DNA of 64,000 bases, from the NCBI GenBank assembly GCA_019638385.1, contig JAHBTW010000018.1, forward strand, positions 49,845 to 113,844, read 5' to 3'. The first letter of the stretch is position 1. Each line of letters opens with the position of its first letter. Origin of the DNA: Saprospiraceae bacterium. Lineage in GTDB: Bacteria; Bacteroidota; Bacteroidia; Chitinophagales; Saprospiraceae. Below, piece by piece: positions 51,564 through 60,116 of the stretch. The position numbers were made by a program, and so were the translations under genes. The notes under the pieces were generated by a model. That model had not been told where the DNA came from, made no database searches, and worked only from the letters and a program-made list of their open reading frames with translations.

Positions 51564-53515
51564 AACTTTCCGTCATCATCGTCAACTACAATGTACGGCA
51601 CTTCTTAGAGCAGGCCCTGCTCTCAGTGCGCAAAGCGTCCAGACAACTCCCGACGGAAGTGTGGGTGGTGGACAACAATTCCGTAGATGACTCGGTGGCT
51701 ATGGTGCGGGAAAAATTTCCAGAGGTGCATCTCATCGCCAACACAGAAAACACGGGCTTTGCCGTGGCCAACAATCAGGCCATTGCCCGCAGCACCGGCG
51801 AGTATGTGCTCTTGCTCAATCCCGATACCGTGGTGGAAGAAGACACCTTCGAGCGCTGCGTGCAGTTCATGGACGCGCATCCGGATGCCGGCGGACTGGG
51901 CGTGCGCATGATAGACGGATCGGGGAAGTTCCTGCCGGAATCCAAGCGGGGATTTCCATCGCCCTGGGCGGCATTTTGCAAAACCTTCGGGCTATCGCGC
52001 CTCTTTCCGCGCTCCCGCGCCTTCAACCACTACCACCTCGGTTACTTAGACGAATACAGCACCCACGAGGTGGAAGTGCTGGCCGGCGCATTCATGCTGC
52101 TGCGCCGCAGCGCGCTCGACAAAACCGGTTATCTGGATGAAGCCTTTTTCATGTACGGCGAAGATATTGACCTCTCTTACCGCATCCTGCAAGCCGGTTA
52201 CAAAAACTACTACTTTCCTGAAACGACCATCCTGCACTATAAAGGCGAAAGCACCAAAAAGGGCAGCCTCAACTATGTGCGGGTATTTTATCAGGCCATG
52301 ATCATCTTTGCGCGCAAACATTTTCAGGGGCGGCGGGCGGCGCTGTTTGTACTCATGTTGCAGGCGGCCATCTGGTTCCGGGCTGCGGTTACATTGGTCG
52401 TCGGCGCCGGCAAACGACTGTATTTGCCGCTGCTCGATGCCGCATTGATCTACGGCGGGTTGTTTGTATTGAAAAACTTCTGGGCGGTCTATTACCACAA
52501 AGACCCCACCTACTACGACGAGACATTCATGACCGTCAATGCGCCGCTCTACACGGCGTTGTGGCTGCTGGGCGTGTATTTCAGCGGAGGCTATGAGGAG
52601 CAGGGCAACCTGCGACGATTGGTGCACGGGTTGTTTTTGGGTACGGTGTTCATCGCAGCAGTATATGGTTTTTTGGATATGACCTACCGCTCCTCGCGGG
52701 CGCTCCTCGTGCTGGGCGCTGCATGGGCATTGACCGGAACCATCGTGCTGCGGGCGGCGCTGCATTTTTTCCGCTATCGCAATTTCAATGTCGGCAGGCA
52801 GGCGAGCCGCAACCTCGTCATCGTAGGGCGGGAAGAGGAGAGCCGGCGGGTGTTGCGACTCTTGCAGCAGGCGCAGGCGCCGGTGCATTGCATCGGCACC
52901 GTTTCTCCCGATTCGACCGCCGACGCTTCCGCGTTCCTCGGCCCGGTGGAGCGGCTCCAGGACATCGTGGTGATTTATCGCATCGAGGAAATTATTTTTT
53001 GTGCTACGGACATTGCCTCTCAGGATATCATGCGTTGGATGACCCTGCTCGGTCCGGAATTGGAGTACAAAATTGTACCGGAGGAAAGCCTGAGCATCAT
53101 TGGAAGCAGTTCGAAGGATACCCCCGGCGAGCTATACACTATTGACGTCCGGTTCAACATTGCGCAGGGCCTGCATCGACGCAACAAGCGCCTGCTCGAC
53201 CTGCTCGTCACGGCCTTTTTGTTGGTCACACTTCCCTTGCATTTGCTATTGGTGCGGCATAGGGGCGGGTTGTTGCGCAATCTGGCGGCCGTGGCTGTGG
53301 GGCAAAAAAGCTGGGTCGGCTATGCAGTTGCTCAATTGGCACACAATACCCTGCCGCCGCTGCGGCCCGGCGTGCTCAGCCCATTGGACGCGCTCCCGCT
53401 GCGCCCGGCGGATGCGGCCACCCAACAGCGTCTCAATCTGCTGTACGCCAAAAATTACCGCATAGAATTGGATTTGGAAATCCTGCTGAAGGGTTATCGG
53501 CGGTTAGGATCGTAA
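51560..53515 (+). CDS. Family 2 glycosyltransferase fused to a degenerate polyprenyl glycosylphosphotransferase
   Basis: 651 residues. N-terminal GT2 domain (1-270): SVIIVNYNVRHFLEQAL, VVDNNSVDDSV, LLLNPDTVVEED, MYGEDIDLSYR. Then about four membrane helices (270-410), a Rossmann-like CoA-binding-type domain (about 415-530, NLVIVGREEESRRVLRLL), and a last segment whose ends (RRNKRLLDLLVTAFLLVTLP and LYAKNYRIELDLEILLKGY) match bacterial sugar transferases. The catalytic centre between them, including the K-F-R-S-M and D-E motifs, is missing. Likely membrane-bound polysaccharide glycosyltransferase. I chose ATG 51560, which overlaps the toxin stop (ATGA). Confidence 0.8.
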   Translation: MKLSVIIVNYNVRHFLEQALLSVRKASRQLPTEVWVVDNNSVDDSVAMVREKFPEVHLIANTENTGFAVANNQAIARSTGEYVLLLNPDTVVEEDTFERCVQFMDAHPDAGGLGVRMIDGSGKFLPESKRGFPSPWAAFCKTFGLSRLFPRSRAFNHYHLGYLDEYSTHEVEVLAGAFMLLRRSALDKTGYLDEAFFMYGEDIDLSYRILQAGYKNYYFPETTILHYKGESTKKGSLNYVRVFYQAMIIFARKHFQGRRAALFVLMLQAAIWFRAAVTLVVGAGKRLYLPLLDAALIYGGLFVLKNFWAVYYHKDPTYYDETFMTVNAPLYTALWLLGVYFSGGYEEQGNLRRLVHGLFLGTVFIAAVYGFLDMTYRSSRALLVLGAAWALTGTIVLRAALHFFRYRNFNVGRQASRNLVIVGREEESRRVLRLLQQAQAPVHCIGTVSPDSTADASAFLGPVERLQDIVVIYRIEEIIFCATDIASQDIMRWMTLLGPELEYKIVPEESLSIIGSSSKDTPGELYTIDVRFNIAQGLHRRNKRLLDLLVTAFLLVTLPLHLLLVRHRGGLLRNLAAVAVGQKSWVGYAVAQLAHNTLPPLRPGVLSPLDALPLRPADAATQQRLNLLYAKNYRIELDLEILLKGYRRLGS

Positions 53516-53516
53516 G

Positions 53517-54290
53517 TTACAAACCCAAGAGTCCCGGCACATCAAACAACTTAGCCAGCGACAAAAGTACCACCACCACCAACAAGCGATAGGCCCACAC
53601 ATTGGCCCCCGGCAGGCGCGAGGCATAGTGTGCTGCGAAGTATCCGCCCACCGCCTGCCCGGCGGCCAGAATAAGACCGATGCGCCAGTCTATCAGTCCT
53701 TTATACCAAAAAATGGCAATGGCCGCCAGTTGGATAACACCCACCACCACCGACTTGAGGGCGTTGGCGTCAATAAGGCTGTAGCGGGCGCCGAGCACCA
53801 TCGCCGCCAAAAAGAACAGGCCCATGCCCATCTGAATAAAGCCGCCGTAAAAACCCAGCACGAGAAATAACGGCCCGGCCAGCCACCAGTTGGGGCTTTT
53901 TGTCGTGTCGGTTTCGCGCAGCCAGCGCTCCGGCTTCACCAAAATGAGCAGCAATAAAAACATCATGAGAAAGCGAAACACCTCCCGAAACTGCTCGTTA
54001 CTGATGCTCACGGCCACGAGGGTGCCCGCCACTGCCCCCACTGCCGAAAAGACGAGATACCACCTGCTGCGCCGAAGGTCGAGCCGCCCGTTGCGGTGAA
54101 AAGCCACGCCGCCCGCTGCGGTTTGCATCAAAATACCTACCCGGTTGGTGCCGTTGGCCACATTGCCGGGCAGCCCCAGCATTTCCATCAGGATGGTCAG
54201 CGTAATGGCCGATCCATTGCCCGCCAGGGTATTGATCGCTCCCGCAAAAACGGCGCCTACTATGGCGATTGGCCAGATATACCATTCCAT
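53517..54290 (-). CDS. TauE/SafE-family membrane transporter
   Basis: 257 residues with about eight hydrophobic helices. The repeat signature appears twice: VGAVFAGAINTLAGNGSAITLTIL near the start and LFLVLGFYGGFIQMGMGLFFLAAMVLG in the second half. Family members export sulfite, sulfonates or related organic anions; substrate not predictable here. I chose ATG 54290 (MEWYIWPIAIVG); a longer frame to 54341 would run into a palindromic repeat. Converges with the glycosyltransferase fusion, 1 bp between stops. Confidence 0.82.
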   Translation of the reverse strand: MEWYIWPIAIVGAVFAGAINTLAGNGSAITLTILMEMLGLPGNVANGTNRVGILMQTAAGGVAFHRNGRLDLRRSRWYLVFSAVGAVAGTLVAVSISNEQFREVFRFLMMFLLLLILVKPERWLRETDTTKSPNWWLAGPLFLVLGFYGGFIQMGMGLFFLAAMVLGARYSLIDANALKSVVVGVIQLAAIAIFWYKGLIDWRIGLILAAGQAVGGYFAAHYASRLPGANVWAYRLLVVVVLLSLAKLFDVPGLLGL

Positions 54291-54326
54291 GTTTTCTGTT
54301 TTTGTATGTGCGGTTTGCGGTAGGTC

Positions 54327-54360
54327 GCAGTAGAGACGCAATGCATTGCGTCTCTACTGC
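54327..54360. repeat. Perfect 34-bp palindrome overlapping a stop codon
   Basis: GCAGTAGAGACGCAATG is followed directly by its exact reverse complement. The stop codon and last Gln codon of the 54354-55130 gene are made of this sequence. GTAGAGACGC-type palindromes are, to my knowledge, dispersed in many Bacteroidota and cyanobacterial genomes. Confidence 0.85.
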
Positions 54361-55130
54361 CTATCGAAACCGCGCATCCCCATTCCAAACAATGCAAAAT
54401 CGTATTTCACCGGATCATCGGGATCGAATGCGCGCAGGGCGGCGGTCAATTCGAGTACGGCCTGCCAATCGGTGTTTTTGCGGTGAAGCAGGCCCAGTGT
54501 GCGGGCCACCCGGTCCACATGCACGTCCAAAGGAATGAGCAGTTGGGCCGGTCGGATACGGCGCCACAGGCCGAAGTCCACGCCGTGCTCGTCTTGTCGC
54601 ACCATCCAGCGGAGGAACATATTGAGGCGCTTGCAAGCCGAACCGCGTGCGGGGGTAGCAATGTGCTTCCGGGTGCGGCCGGGCGCATCGGGCAGTTCAA
54701 AAAACAACTCGTGAAAGCCTGCGAGCGCTTTGCCGGTGTGTTCATCGGCGGGCGAAAGGAAGCGTGCAAAGGCCTCCTCTAAGCTGTGGTGCTGCCGATA
54801 AAATTGCTGTAAGAATTCCAAAAACCAAAGCGTATCTGTAGCCGAGAAGGTGCGGTGTTTGAAATCGAGGAACCGCTTTCGGTCTTCTTCTTTGTGATGA
54901 AGAATAAAATCGTGCGGGGTATGGCCCATCAGCGCCATGAGTTTTGCGGCATTGTCATTGATGGTTTTGCGTTGGCCCCAGGCGATCATGGCGGTCCAGA
55001 ATCCGGCGATTTCGATGTCTTGCAATTTGGAAAAGCGGTGCGGGACGGCGATGGGGTCGTCGAGGAGAAATGCGGGGCGGTTGTATTGTTCCACCGCTGC
55101 ATCTAAAATTGCTTTTATGTCGTCGGGCAT
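54354..55130 (-). CDS. TIGR02757 (DUF2400) family protein
   Basis: 258 residues, mostly helical. Recognisable blocks: IAVPHRFSKLQDIEIAGFWTAMIAWGQRKTI, the CKRLNMFLRWMVRQDEHGVDFGLW motif, and LLIPLDVHVDRVARTLGLL. The last two resemble helix-hairpin-helix DNA-glycosylase-like proteins, but no catalytic role is established. I chose ATG 55130 (MPDDIKAILD), the usual start position for the family. The final codon and stop come from a palindromic element, so the natural C-terminus may have been altered. Confidence 0.8.
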   Translation of the reverse strand: MPDDIKAILDAAVEQYNRPAFLLDDPIAVPHRFSKLQDIEIAGFWTAMIAWGQRKTINDNAAKLMALMGHTPHDFILHHKEEDRKRFLDFKHRTFSATDTLWFLEFLQQFYRQHHSLEEAFARFLSPADEHTGKALAGFHELFFELPDAPGRTRKHIATPARGSACKRLNMFLRWMVRQDEHGVDFGLWRRIRPAQLLIPLDVHVDRVARTLGLLHRKNTDWQAVLELTAALRAFDPDDPVKYDFALFGMGMRGFDRQ

Positions 55131-55313
55131 TCCAAAAACGATAAAATCGGGTATAAAAAAGGACAAAAATTGACGTTTCGTTAACTCCTTTTGCAAATAA
55201 AGGAATCGAATGTATTACTTTTACGGCAATGACGGCAACTCTACTTTACACGCTGCTACTGGCAGCCATCTACCTCCTTCGCCGGGCTGTGCAGCCCGCT
55301 CCTCAGCGGATCA

Positions 55314-56066
55314 TCAATGCCCCGGCGGCGCATACAGCGGCGAATTGGCGAGCTTCCACAACTGCAAGCGATGGCCCAAAGATACCCGCAGCACACCCAG
55401 TCCGTAGGTAATACTCCGCCGGAGATTGATAGAGGATGCCTCCGGGAAATACTTGGTGGGGCAGGTTACCTCTGCGATGGAGAATCCCGCATAAATGATC
55501 TGCGACAGCATCTCGTTGTCAAATACAAAATCATCTGAATTCTGCCGATAGTTGATGCCCAACAGCACTTCCTTGCTGAAAGCCCGGTACCCGGTGTGGT
55601 ATTCGGAGAGCTTGTAGTTCACCAACCAGTTTTGCAGCAAGGTGAGCACGCGATTGGAAATGTACTTGTACAAGGGCATGCCTCCTCTCAACGCGCCTTT
55701 GCCCAAAATACGCGACCCCAGCACCACCGGATACAGTTCCTCTCCGATGATATTGACCATCGCCGGAATGAGCTTGGGGGTGTATTGGTAGTCGGGATGT
55801 AGCATGATGACGATGTCGCCGCCAAGTTCTAAGGCTTTGTTGTATAAGCTTTTTTGATTGCCTCCGTAGCCTTTGTTCTGTTCGTGTATCAAAACGTGCC
55901 GGATGCCGATGCTGCGCGCCACCTCGGCGGTATTGTCGCGGCTGGCATCATCGCACAGGATCACGTCATCCACCAGATCAAACGGTATCTCCCGGTAGGT
56001 TTTTTCTAAGGTAAGCGCTGCGTTGTAGGCAGGCAACACGACGATTACTTTTTTGCCTTTGTACAT
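55314..56066 (-). CDS. Family 2 glycosyltransferase, dolichol-phosphate-mannosyltransferase-like
   Basis: 250 residues, no membrane helices. VIVVLPAYNAALTLEKTYREIP opens the GT-A fold. DDVILCDDASRDNTAEVA, NKGYGGNQKSLYNKALELGGDIVIMLHPDYQY and SEYHTGYRAFSKEVL are family blocks of the DPM1/DPG-synthase-like group. It would make polyprenyl-phosphate sugars or extend a glycan. I chose ATG 56066 (MYKGKKVIVV), 23 bp after a TATCTTTG box. A stretch upstream in the same frame has no family features. Confidence 0.88.
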   Translation of the reverse strand: MYKGKKVIVVLPAYNAALTLEKTYREIPFDLVDDVILCDDASRDNTAEVARSIGIRHVLIHEQNKGYGGNQKSLYNKALELGGDIVIMLHPDYQYTPKLIPAMVNIIGEELYPVVLGSRILGKGALRGGMPLYKYISNRVLTLLQNWLVNYKLSEYHTGYRAFSKEVLLGINYRQNSDDFVFDNEMLSQIIYAGFSIAEVTCPTKYFPEASSINLRRSITYGLGVLRVSLGHRLQLWKLANSPLYAPPGH

Positions 56067-56088
56067 AATTTGAATGTAAATTTCGGCG

Positions 56089-56096
56089 CAAAGATA
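56089..56096 (-). promoter_or_regulatory. -7 promoter element (TATCTTTG) for the glycosyltransferase
   Basis: Exact TAnnTTTG match on the minus strand 22 bp before the start codon; no clear -33 TTG. Confidence 0.55.
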
Positions 56097-56195
56097 AACG
56101 TTCGGCTTACATCCGCAGGCTAAAGTCATTTGCAGGCGTTTGAAACACCGCGCCCAAAATTTACGTTTACTTCTTTCGCTAAATATGTAAACGTT

Positions 56196-56921
56196 ATGAC
56201 GGAAAACCAACCTAATGAAGTAGAAAAGCCCACCATGAAGCAGTGGGCGCGTCACATGAAAGGAGAAAATTCATGGACGATGTTCAAGATGATCTCCGAG
56301 TTTGTAGATGGCTTCGAAACGCTCAACCAAATCGGCCCTTGTGTCTCCATCTTCGGTTCGGCGCGCACCAAACCGGAACACCCTTATTACAAAATGGGCG
56401 TGGAAATTGCCCATCAACTCACCAAGGCCGGCTACGGGATCATCACCGGCGGCGGCCCCGGCATCATGGAGGCAGCCAACAAAGGCGCAGCGCTCTCCGG
56501 CGGAAGTTCTGTGGGGCTTAACATCAATCTCCCCTTTGAGCAAAGCCACAATCAGTATATTGACCCCGATAAGAACCTCAACTTCCGGTACTTCTTCGTG
56601 CGCAAAGTGATGTTTGTAAAATACGCACAGGCCTTCGTCATTCTTCCCGGCGGCTTCGGCACCCTGGATGAACTCTTTGAAGTACTCACCTTAGTGCAAA
56701 CGCACAAAATCACCCCGATGCCGATCATCTTGTTCGGCTCCGCTTTTTGGGAAGGCTTGCGGGGGTGGATTCAAACGGTTATGCTGGAAAAAGAGCACAA
56801 CATCAGCCCTGCCGACATGGACCTCATCCCCATTACCGACAGCGCGGAAGAGGTGGTAAAAATTATCAATGATTTTTACGAACGGCGTGTGAGCGAATTG
56901 GGGCCGAACTACGAGTTGTAA
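56196..56921 (+). CDS. LOG-family nucleoside-5'-monophosphate phosphoribohydrolase
   Basis: 241 residues. Rossmann-like fold with SIFGSARTKPEHPYY, GGGPGIMEAANKGA and the catalytic-site motif LPGGFGTLDELFEVLT (P-G-G-x-G-T-x-x-E). LOG enzymes cut the N-glycosidic bond of AMP or cytokinin nucleotides. Bacterial homologues were once called lysine decarboxylases in error. I chose ATG 56196 (MTENQPNEV). It is 6 bp before the aminotransferase gene, so the two are probably co-transcribed. Confidence 0.88.
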   Translation: MTENQPNEVEKPTMKQWARHMKGENSWTMFKMISEFVDGFETLNQIGPCVSIFGSARTKPEHPYYKMGVEIAHQLTKAGYGIITGGGPGIMEAANKGAALSGGSSVGLNINLPFEQSHNQYIDPDKNLNFRYFFVRKVMFVKYAQAFVILPGGFGTLDELFEVLTLVQTHKITPMPIILFGSAFWEGLRGWIQTVMLEKEHNISPADMDLIPITDSAEEVVKIINDFYERRVSELGPNYEL

Positions 56922-56927
56922 CCCGCC

Positions 56928-57794
56928 ATGATCCGGTACTGTTTAATCAACGGAGTGCTTACGGATGCGGCTCAGGCATCCATCGGACTGAGCGATCTCG
57001 GCCTGCTGCGCGGCTACGGCATCTTCGATTATTTTCTTGTGCGCAGGGGGATGCCTATGTTCTTCGACGATTACCTCGACCGGTTTTCCCGCTCCGCTGC
57101 GCTGTTGGGGTTGGAATTGCCCGTTTCGCTCCCCGAATTGAAAGCGCATATCTTCCGCCTGCTAGAGGCCAACGGATTATCTGATACCGCCATCCGCCTT
57201 CTGCTCACCGGAGGCTACGCCGAAGACAGCTATACGCCCACACATCCCAATTGGATCGTGATGCAACACCCCATGCCGCAAGTTCCGGCCCGGCAACACG
57301 CCGAAGGCATCAAGCTCATGCTGTACCGCCATGTGCGAGAGCTGCCGGAAGTAAAAAGCACCAACTACCTCACCGGCATCCGCATCCGCGAAGCGCTGAA
57401 AAGCGCCGGCGCGCCCGAAGTGCTGTATCACGATGGCCGCTGTGTGAGTGAAAGCGCTCGCTCCAATTTTTACATTATCACGCAGGAAGGTGTCCTCGTC
57501 ACGCCCCGCGACAAGGTCCTGCACGGCGTCACCCGCAAACAGGTGCTGCAATCGGCCCGCGAGATCGGCATTCCCGTGGAGGAACGAGAACTGCTGCTGA
57601 CAGAACTTCCCGCCGCCGCCGAAACATTTCTTACCAGCACGTTGAAAGGCGTTTTACCCGTTGTGCAAATTGACGAGTTGCGCATCGGCAGCGGAGCGCC
57701 GGGGCCGATCAGTACGCGGCTGGGGGAGGCATTCCGGGCGCGGGTGGAGGCGTATTTGCAACAACAAAATCTACCGGAGGAGCGCGAATTTTAA
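56928..57794 (+). CDS. Class IV PLP-dependent aminotransferase / aminodeoxychorismate-lyase-like
   Basis: 288 residues. Fold-type IV PLP enzyme: GLLRGYGIFDYFLVRRG near the start, the Schiff-base Lys in LPEVKSTNYL (about residue 142), SESARSNFYII (the phosphate-site region) and TPRDKVLHGVTRKQVL. The same set is shared by branched-chain and D-amino-acid aminotransferases and 4-amino-4-deoxychorismate lyase (pabC), and the sequence alone does not decide between them. The 3' end overlaps the convergent def gene by 24 bp. Confidence 0.85.
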   Translation: MIRYCLINGVLTDAAQASIGLSDLGLLRGYGIFDYFLVRRGMPMFFDDYLDRFSRSAALLGLELPVSLPELKAHIFRLLEANGLSDTAIRLLLTGGYAEDSYTPTHPNWIVMQHPMPQVPARQHAEGIKLMLYRHVRELPEVKSTNYLTGIRIREALKSAGAPEVLYHDGRCVSESARSNFYIITQEGVLVTPRDKVLHGVTRKQVLQSAREIGIPVEERELLLTELPAAAETFLTSTLKGVLPVVQIDELRIGSGAPGPISTRLGEAFRARVEAYLQQQNLPEEREF

Positions 57795-58331
57795 CCGGTA
57801 GTCGGCACTCACCTTGCCTTGCCGGATGGCTTCCAGCTTGCGCTGCACGAGCCGCTTTTTCAGCGGTTTAAGGTGGTCGGTAAACAACACGCCGTCAATG
57901 TGATCGTATTCATGCTGGATCACCCGCGCATTGATGCCGGTGAAGGTTTCTTCGTGCGGTTGAAAATTTTCATCCAAATATCGCAGGCGAATATCGGGGT
58001 TGCGCTCCACATCCCCGCGAATATCGGGTATGCTGAGGCAGCCTTCTTCATAGGCCCACACCTCGCCGGTTTCCTCTATCATTTCGGCATTGATGAATAC
58101 TTTTTTGAACCCCTCTGCTTCTTTGCCCTCATCCATTATTTGAACGGTATCAATGACAAAAAGCCGGATCGAAAGGCCCACTTGCGGCGCGGCAAGCCCT
58201 ACGCCGTGGGCATTGTACATGGTTTCCCACATATTGGCAATGAGGGTAGCGAGTTCCGGGTAATCGGGGTCTATCGGAGCGGCCTTTTTTTTGAGCACGG
58301 GCTGCCCGTAGGCGAAAATGGGTAAAATCAT
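57771..58331 (-). CDS. def: Peptide deformylase
   Basis: Removes the N-formyl group from new proteins. 186 residues. All three metal-site motifs are present: GVGLAAPQVG (motif 1), EEGCLSIPDI with the Cys ligand (motif 2) and QHEYDHIDGVLF with the HExxH-like pair of His and catalytic Glu (motif 3). A complete -33/-7 promoter precedes it. Confidence 0.96.
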   Translation of the reverse strand: MILPIFAYGQPVLKKKAAPIDPDYPELATLIANMWETMYNAHGVGLAAPQVGLSIRLFVIDTVQIMDEGKEAEGFKKVFINAEMIEETGEVWAYEEGCLSIPDIRGDVERNPDIRLRYLDENFQPHEETFTGINARVIQHEYDHIDGVLFTDHLKPLKKRLVQRKLEAIRQGKVSADYRLKFALLR

Positions 58332-58357
58332 ATCTGAATGTTATTTCAATATCGGGG

Positions 58358-58387
58358 CAAAGGTAAAGAAATAGCGAGAGCGGGCAA
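58358..58387 (-). promoter_or_regulatory. Bacteroidota-type promoter of def
   Basis: On the minus strand TTG (58387-58385) and TACCTTTG (58365-58358) are 19 bp apart, 26 bp before the def start. Confidence 0.75.
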
Positions 58388-58396
58388 AAAGTTGCT

Positions 58397-58819
58397 TCAA
58401 CCGCCGCCGCGGCGTTTTTCCATGAAATTTTGGAGAATAATGGCTGCGCTTACTTTGTCCACTAAGCTCTTGTCGCGGCGTTTTTTTTGCCCGGCGCCGC
58501 TTTGGCGAATGACCTCCTTCGCTTCCTCTGAACTGAAACGTTCGTCTTGCATGGCAATTTCTATGTGAGGAAACAGGCGCTGCAACTGTCGCACAAATCC
58601 CACGACGAGGTGCGCAATCTGCGCCGGATTTCCATCGGGGTACATCGGCTCGCCCACCACGATGGTTTCCACTTCTTCTTCCGCCATGTACTTTGTTAGA
58701 AAGTCAAATATCTGCGGTGTCGGTACGGTTTCTAAGCCGCTTGCGATGATTTGGAGCGGGTCGCTCACGGCTATGCCGGTGCGTTTGGTGCCGTAGTCTA
58801 TTGCGAGGATTCTTGCCAC
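58397..58819 (-). CDS. ruvX: Putative Holliday-junction resolvase / pre-16S rRNA nuclease RuvX
   Basis: 140 residues, RNase H fold. It begins ARILAIDYGTKRTGIAVSDPL with the first catalytic Asp. VVGEPMYPDG, DERFSSEEA (second acidic site) and RRDKSLVDKVSAAIILQNFM (final Asp) complete the YqgF family set. YqgF proteins process 16S rRNA 5' ends and are also described as junction resolvases. It lies upstream of def on the same strand, but def has its own promoter. Confidence 0.92.
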   Translation of the reverse strand: MARILAIDYGTKRTGIAVSDPLQIIASGLETVPTPQIFDFLTKYMAEEEVETIVVGEPMYPDGNPAQIAHLVVGFVRQLQRLFPHIEIAMQDERFSSEEAKEVIRQSGAGQKKRRDKSLVDKVSAAIILQNFMEKRRGGG

Positions 58820-58823
58820 GGGT

Positions 58824-58874
58824 CAAAAATAAAAAAAGTTGTCAGGATACCGGCCAAATGGCCGCCCTGACAAC
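58824..58874 (-). terminator. Intrinsic terminator between obg and ruvX
   Basis: On the minus strand the arms GTTGTCAGG / CCTGACAAC enclose an inner CGGCC-ATTT-GGCCG stem, followed by TTTTTTTATTTTT. It would end minus-strand transcripts coming from obg. It lies 167 bp after obg; the DNA between holds no supported gene. Confidence 0.88.
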
Positions 58875-59040
58875 GATATACCCTTACTTATTAGTCTTTG
58901 AGATTCCCTTTTCGGGGATGAAGTTAGCTCATAGTATGGTGGTCAAAGCTCTTAAAAAAGCGCCGCCCGGCTTCAACGTGAAATGAGACGCGAAGCCCTT
59001 TTGCAGGTCACAGGAAGTACGAATGTTTTTTTGAAAAGAC

Positions 59041-60063
59041 TTAATTTTCCTCTTCCGGCTCGTCACTCACGGAACTGCTTACCACCTCCCAGAGCATATC
59101 TTTGAGTTCGGAAATGCCCTGTTGTGCTACGGCAGAAATGAAAATGGAGGGAATGCCTTCCGGGAGTTCGGGGCGAAGCAATTGCTGAAACTCCTCATCA
59201 ATGAGGTCGCACTTGGTAATGGCGAGGATGCGGGGTTTGTCGAGCAATTCTGGGTTGTACAATTCCAATTCGTTGAGCAGGATATCGTATTCTTTGGCAA
59301 TACTTTCCGCGTCGCAGGGAATGAGGAAAAGGAGAGCTGCATTGCGTTCAATGTGGCGCAGGAAGCGATGGCCGAGGCCCTTGCCGAGGTGGGCATTTTC
59401 AATGATGCCGGGAATATCGGCCATGACGAAAGAGCGGGTGTCGCGGTATTGTACGATGCCGAGGTTGGGCACGATCGTAGTGAAAGGGTAGGCGGCTATT
59501 TCGGGTTTGGCTGCGGTCATTACGGAGAGGAGGGTGGACTTGCCCGCGTTGGGGAACCCTACCAGACCGACATCGGCCAATACTTTAAGCTCCAATATTT
59601 TCCATTCCTCCACGCCGGGTTCGCCGGGCTGCGCGTATCGGGGCGCCTGATTGGTTGACGATTTGAAGTGGGAATTGCCCAATCCTCCGCGTCCGCCCGA
59701 TGCGATGATGCGCTCTTCGCCGTGCCGGGTGATCTCAAAATGCACCACGCCGGTTTCGGCATCTTTGGCTACGGTACCGAGCGGCACGTCAAGGTAGATG
59801 TCTTCTCCATAAGCGCCGGAACTATTGTTGCCGCTCCCGTTGTCGCCTTTTCCGGCAATGATGTGCTTGCGGTATTTGAGTGCCAGCAGGGTCCATACGT
59901 TGCGGTTGCCGCGCAGGATGATGTGCCCGCCCCGCCCGCCGTCGCCGCCGTCGGGGCCGCCTTTGGTGGTATGTTTGTCGCGCAAAAAGTGCATAGAACC
60001 GGCCCCGCCTGCGCCGGAGCGGCAGCAAATTTTTACATAGTCTATGAAGTTTTGCTCGGCCAT
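59041..60063 (-). CDS. obg: Obg/CgtA ribosome-associated GTPase
   Basis: 340 residues. The Gly-rich Obg domain (1-158) has CCRSGAGGAGSMHFLRDKHT and GGPDGGDGGRGG. The GTPase domain has G1 GFPNAGKSTLLS, G3 DIPGIIENAHLGKGLG and G4 TKCDL. Needed for 50S assembly and stress control. No C-terminal OCT domain; the protein ends in an acidic tail (SVSDEPEEEN). I chose ATG 60063 (MAEQNFIDYVKI), the family start. Confidence 0.95.
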   Translation of the reverse strand: MAEQNFIDYVKICCRSGAGGAGSMHFLRDKHTTKGGPDGGDGGRGGHIILRGNRNVWTLLALKYRKHIIAGKGDNGSGNNSSGAYGEDIYLDVPLGTVAKDAETGVVHFEITRHGEERIIASGGRGGLGNSHFKSSTNQAPRYAQPGEPGVEEWKILELKVLADVGLVGFPNAGKSTLLSVMTAAKPEIAAYPFTTIVPNLGIVQYRDTRSFVMADIPGIIENAHLGKGLGHRFLRHIERNAALLFLIPCDAESIAKEYDILLNELELYNPELLDKPRILAITKCDLIDEEFQQLLRPELPEGIPSIFISAVAQQGISELKDMLWEVVSSSVSDEPEEEN

Positions 60064-60080
60064 ATTTCTTTTTCGAGCCG

Positions 60081-60088
60081 CAAAGATA
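60081..60088 (-). promoter_or_regulatory. -7 promoter element (TATCTTTG) for obg
   Basis: Exact TAnnTTTG match on the minus strand 17 bp before the obg start; no clear -33 TTG. Confidence 0.55.
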
Positions 60089-60116
60089 GCAACTCGCGGC
60101 GATCGCTTCCAGGAAA

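Noticed and set aside
54327..54360. Insertion sequence end
   Set aside because: No transposase and no second inverted repeat with flanking target duplication. It is a single palindrome.
55229..55411. 60-residue plus-strand frame with a hydrophobic start before the glycosyltransferase end
   Set aside because: More than half overlaps the antisense strand of the glycosyltransferase 3' end; the rest is low-complexity. A TACTTTTA box lies nearby but is not enough support.
58801..58986. 61-residue plus-strand frame between ruvX and obg
   Set aside because: It begins inside ruvX, runs through the obg terminator stem and has no recognisable domain. The last 30 residues look protein-like but nothing else supports a gene.
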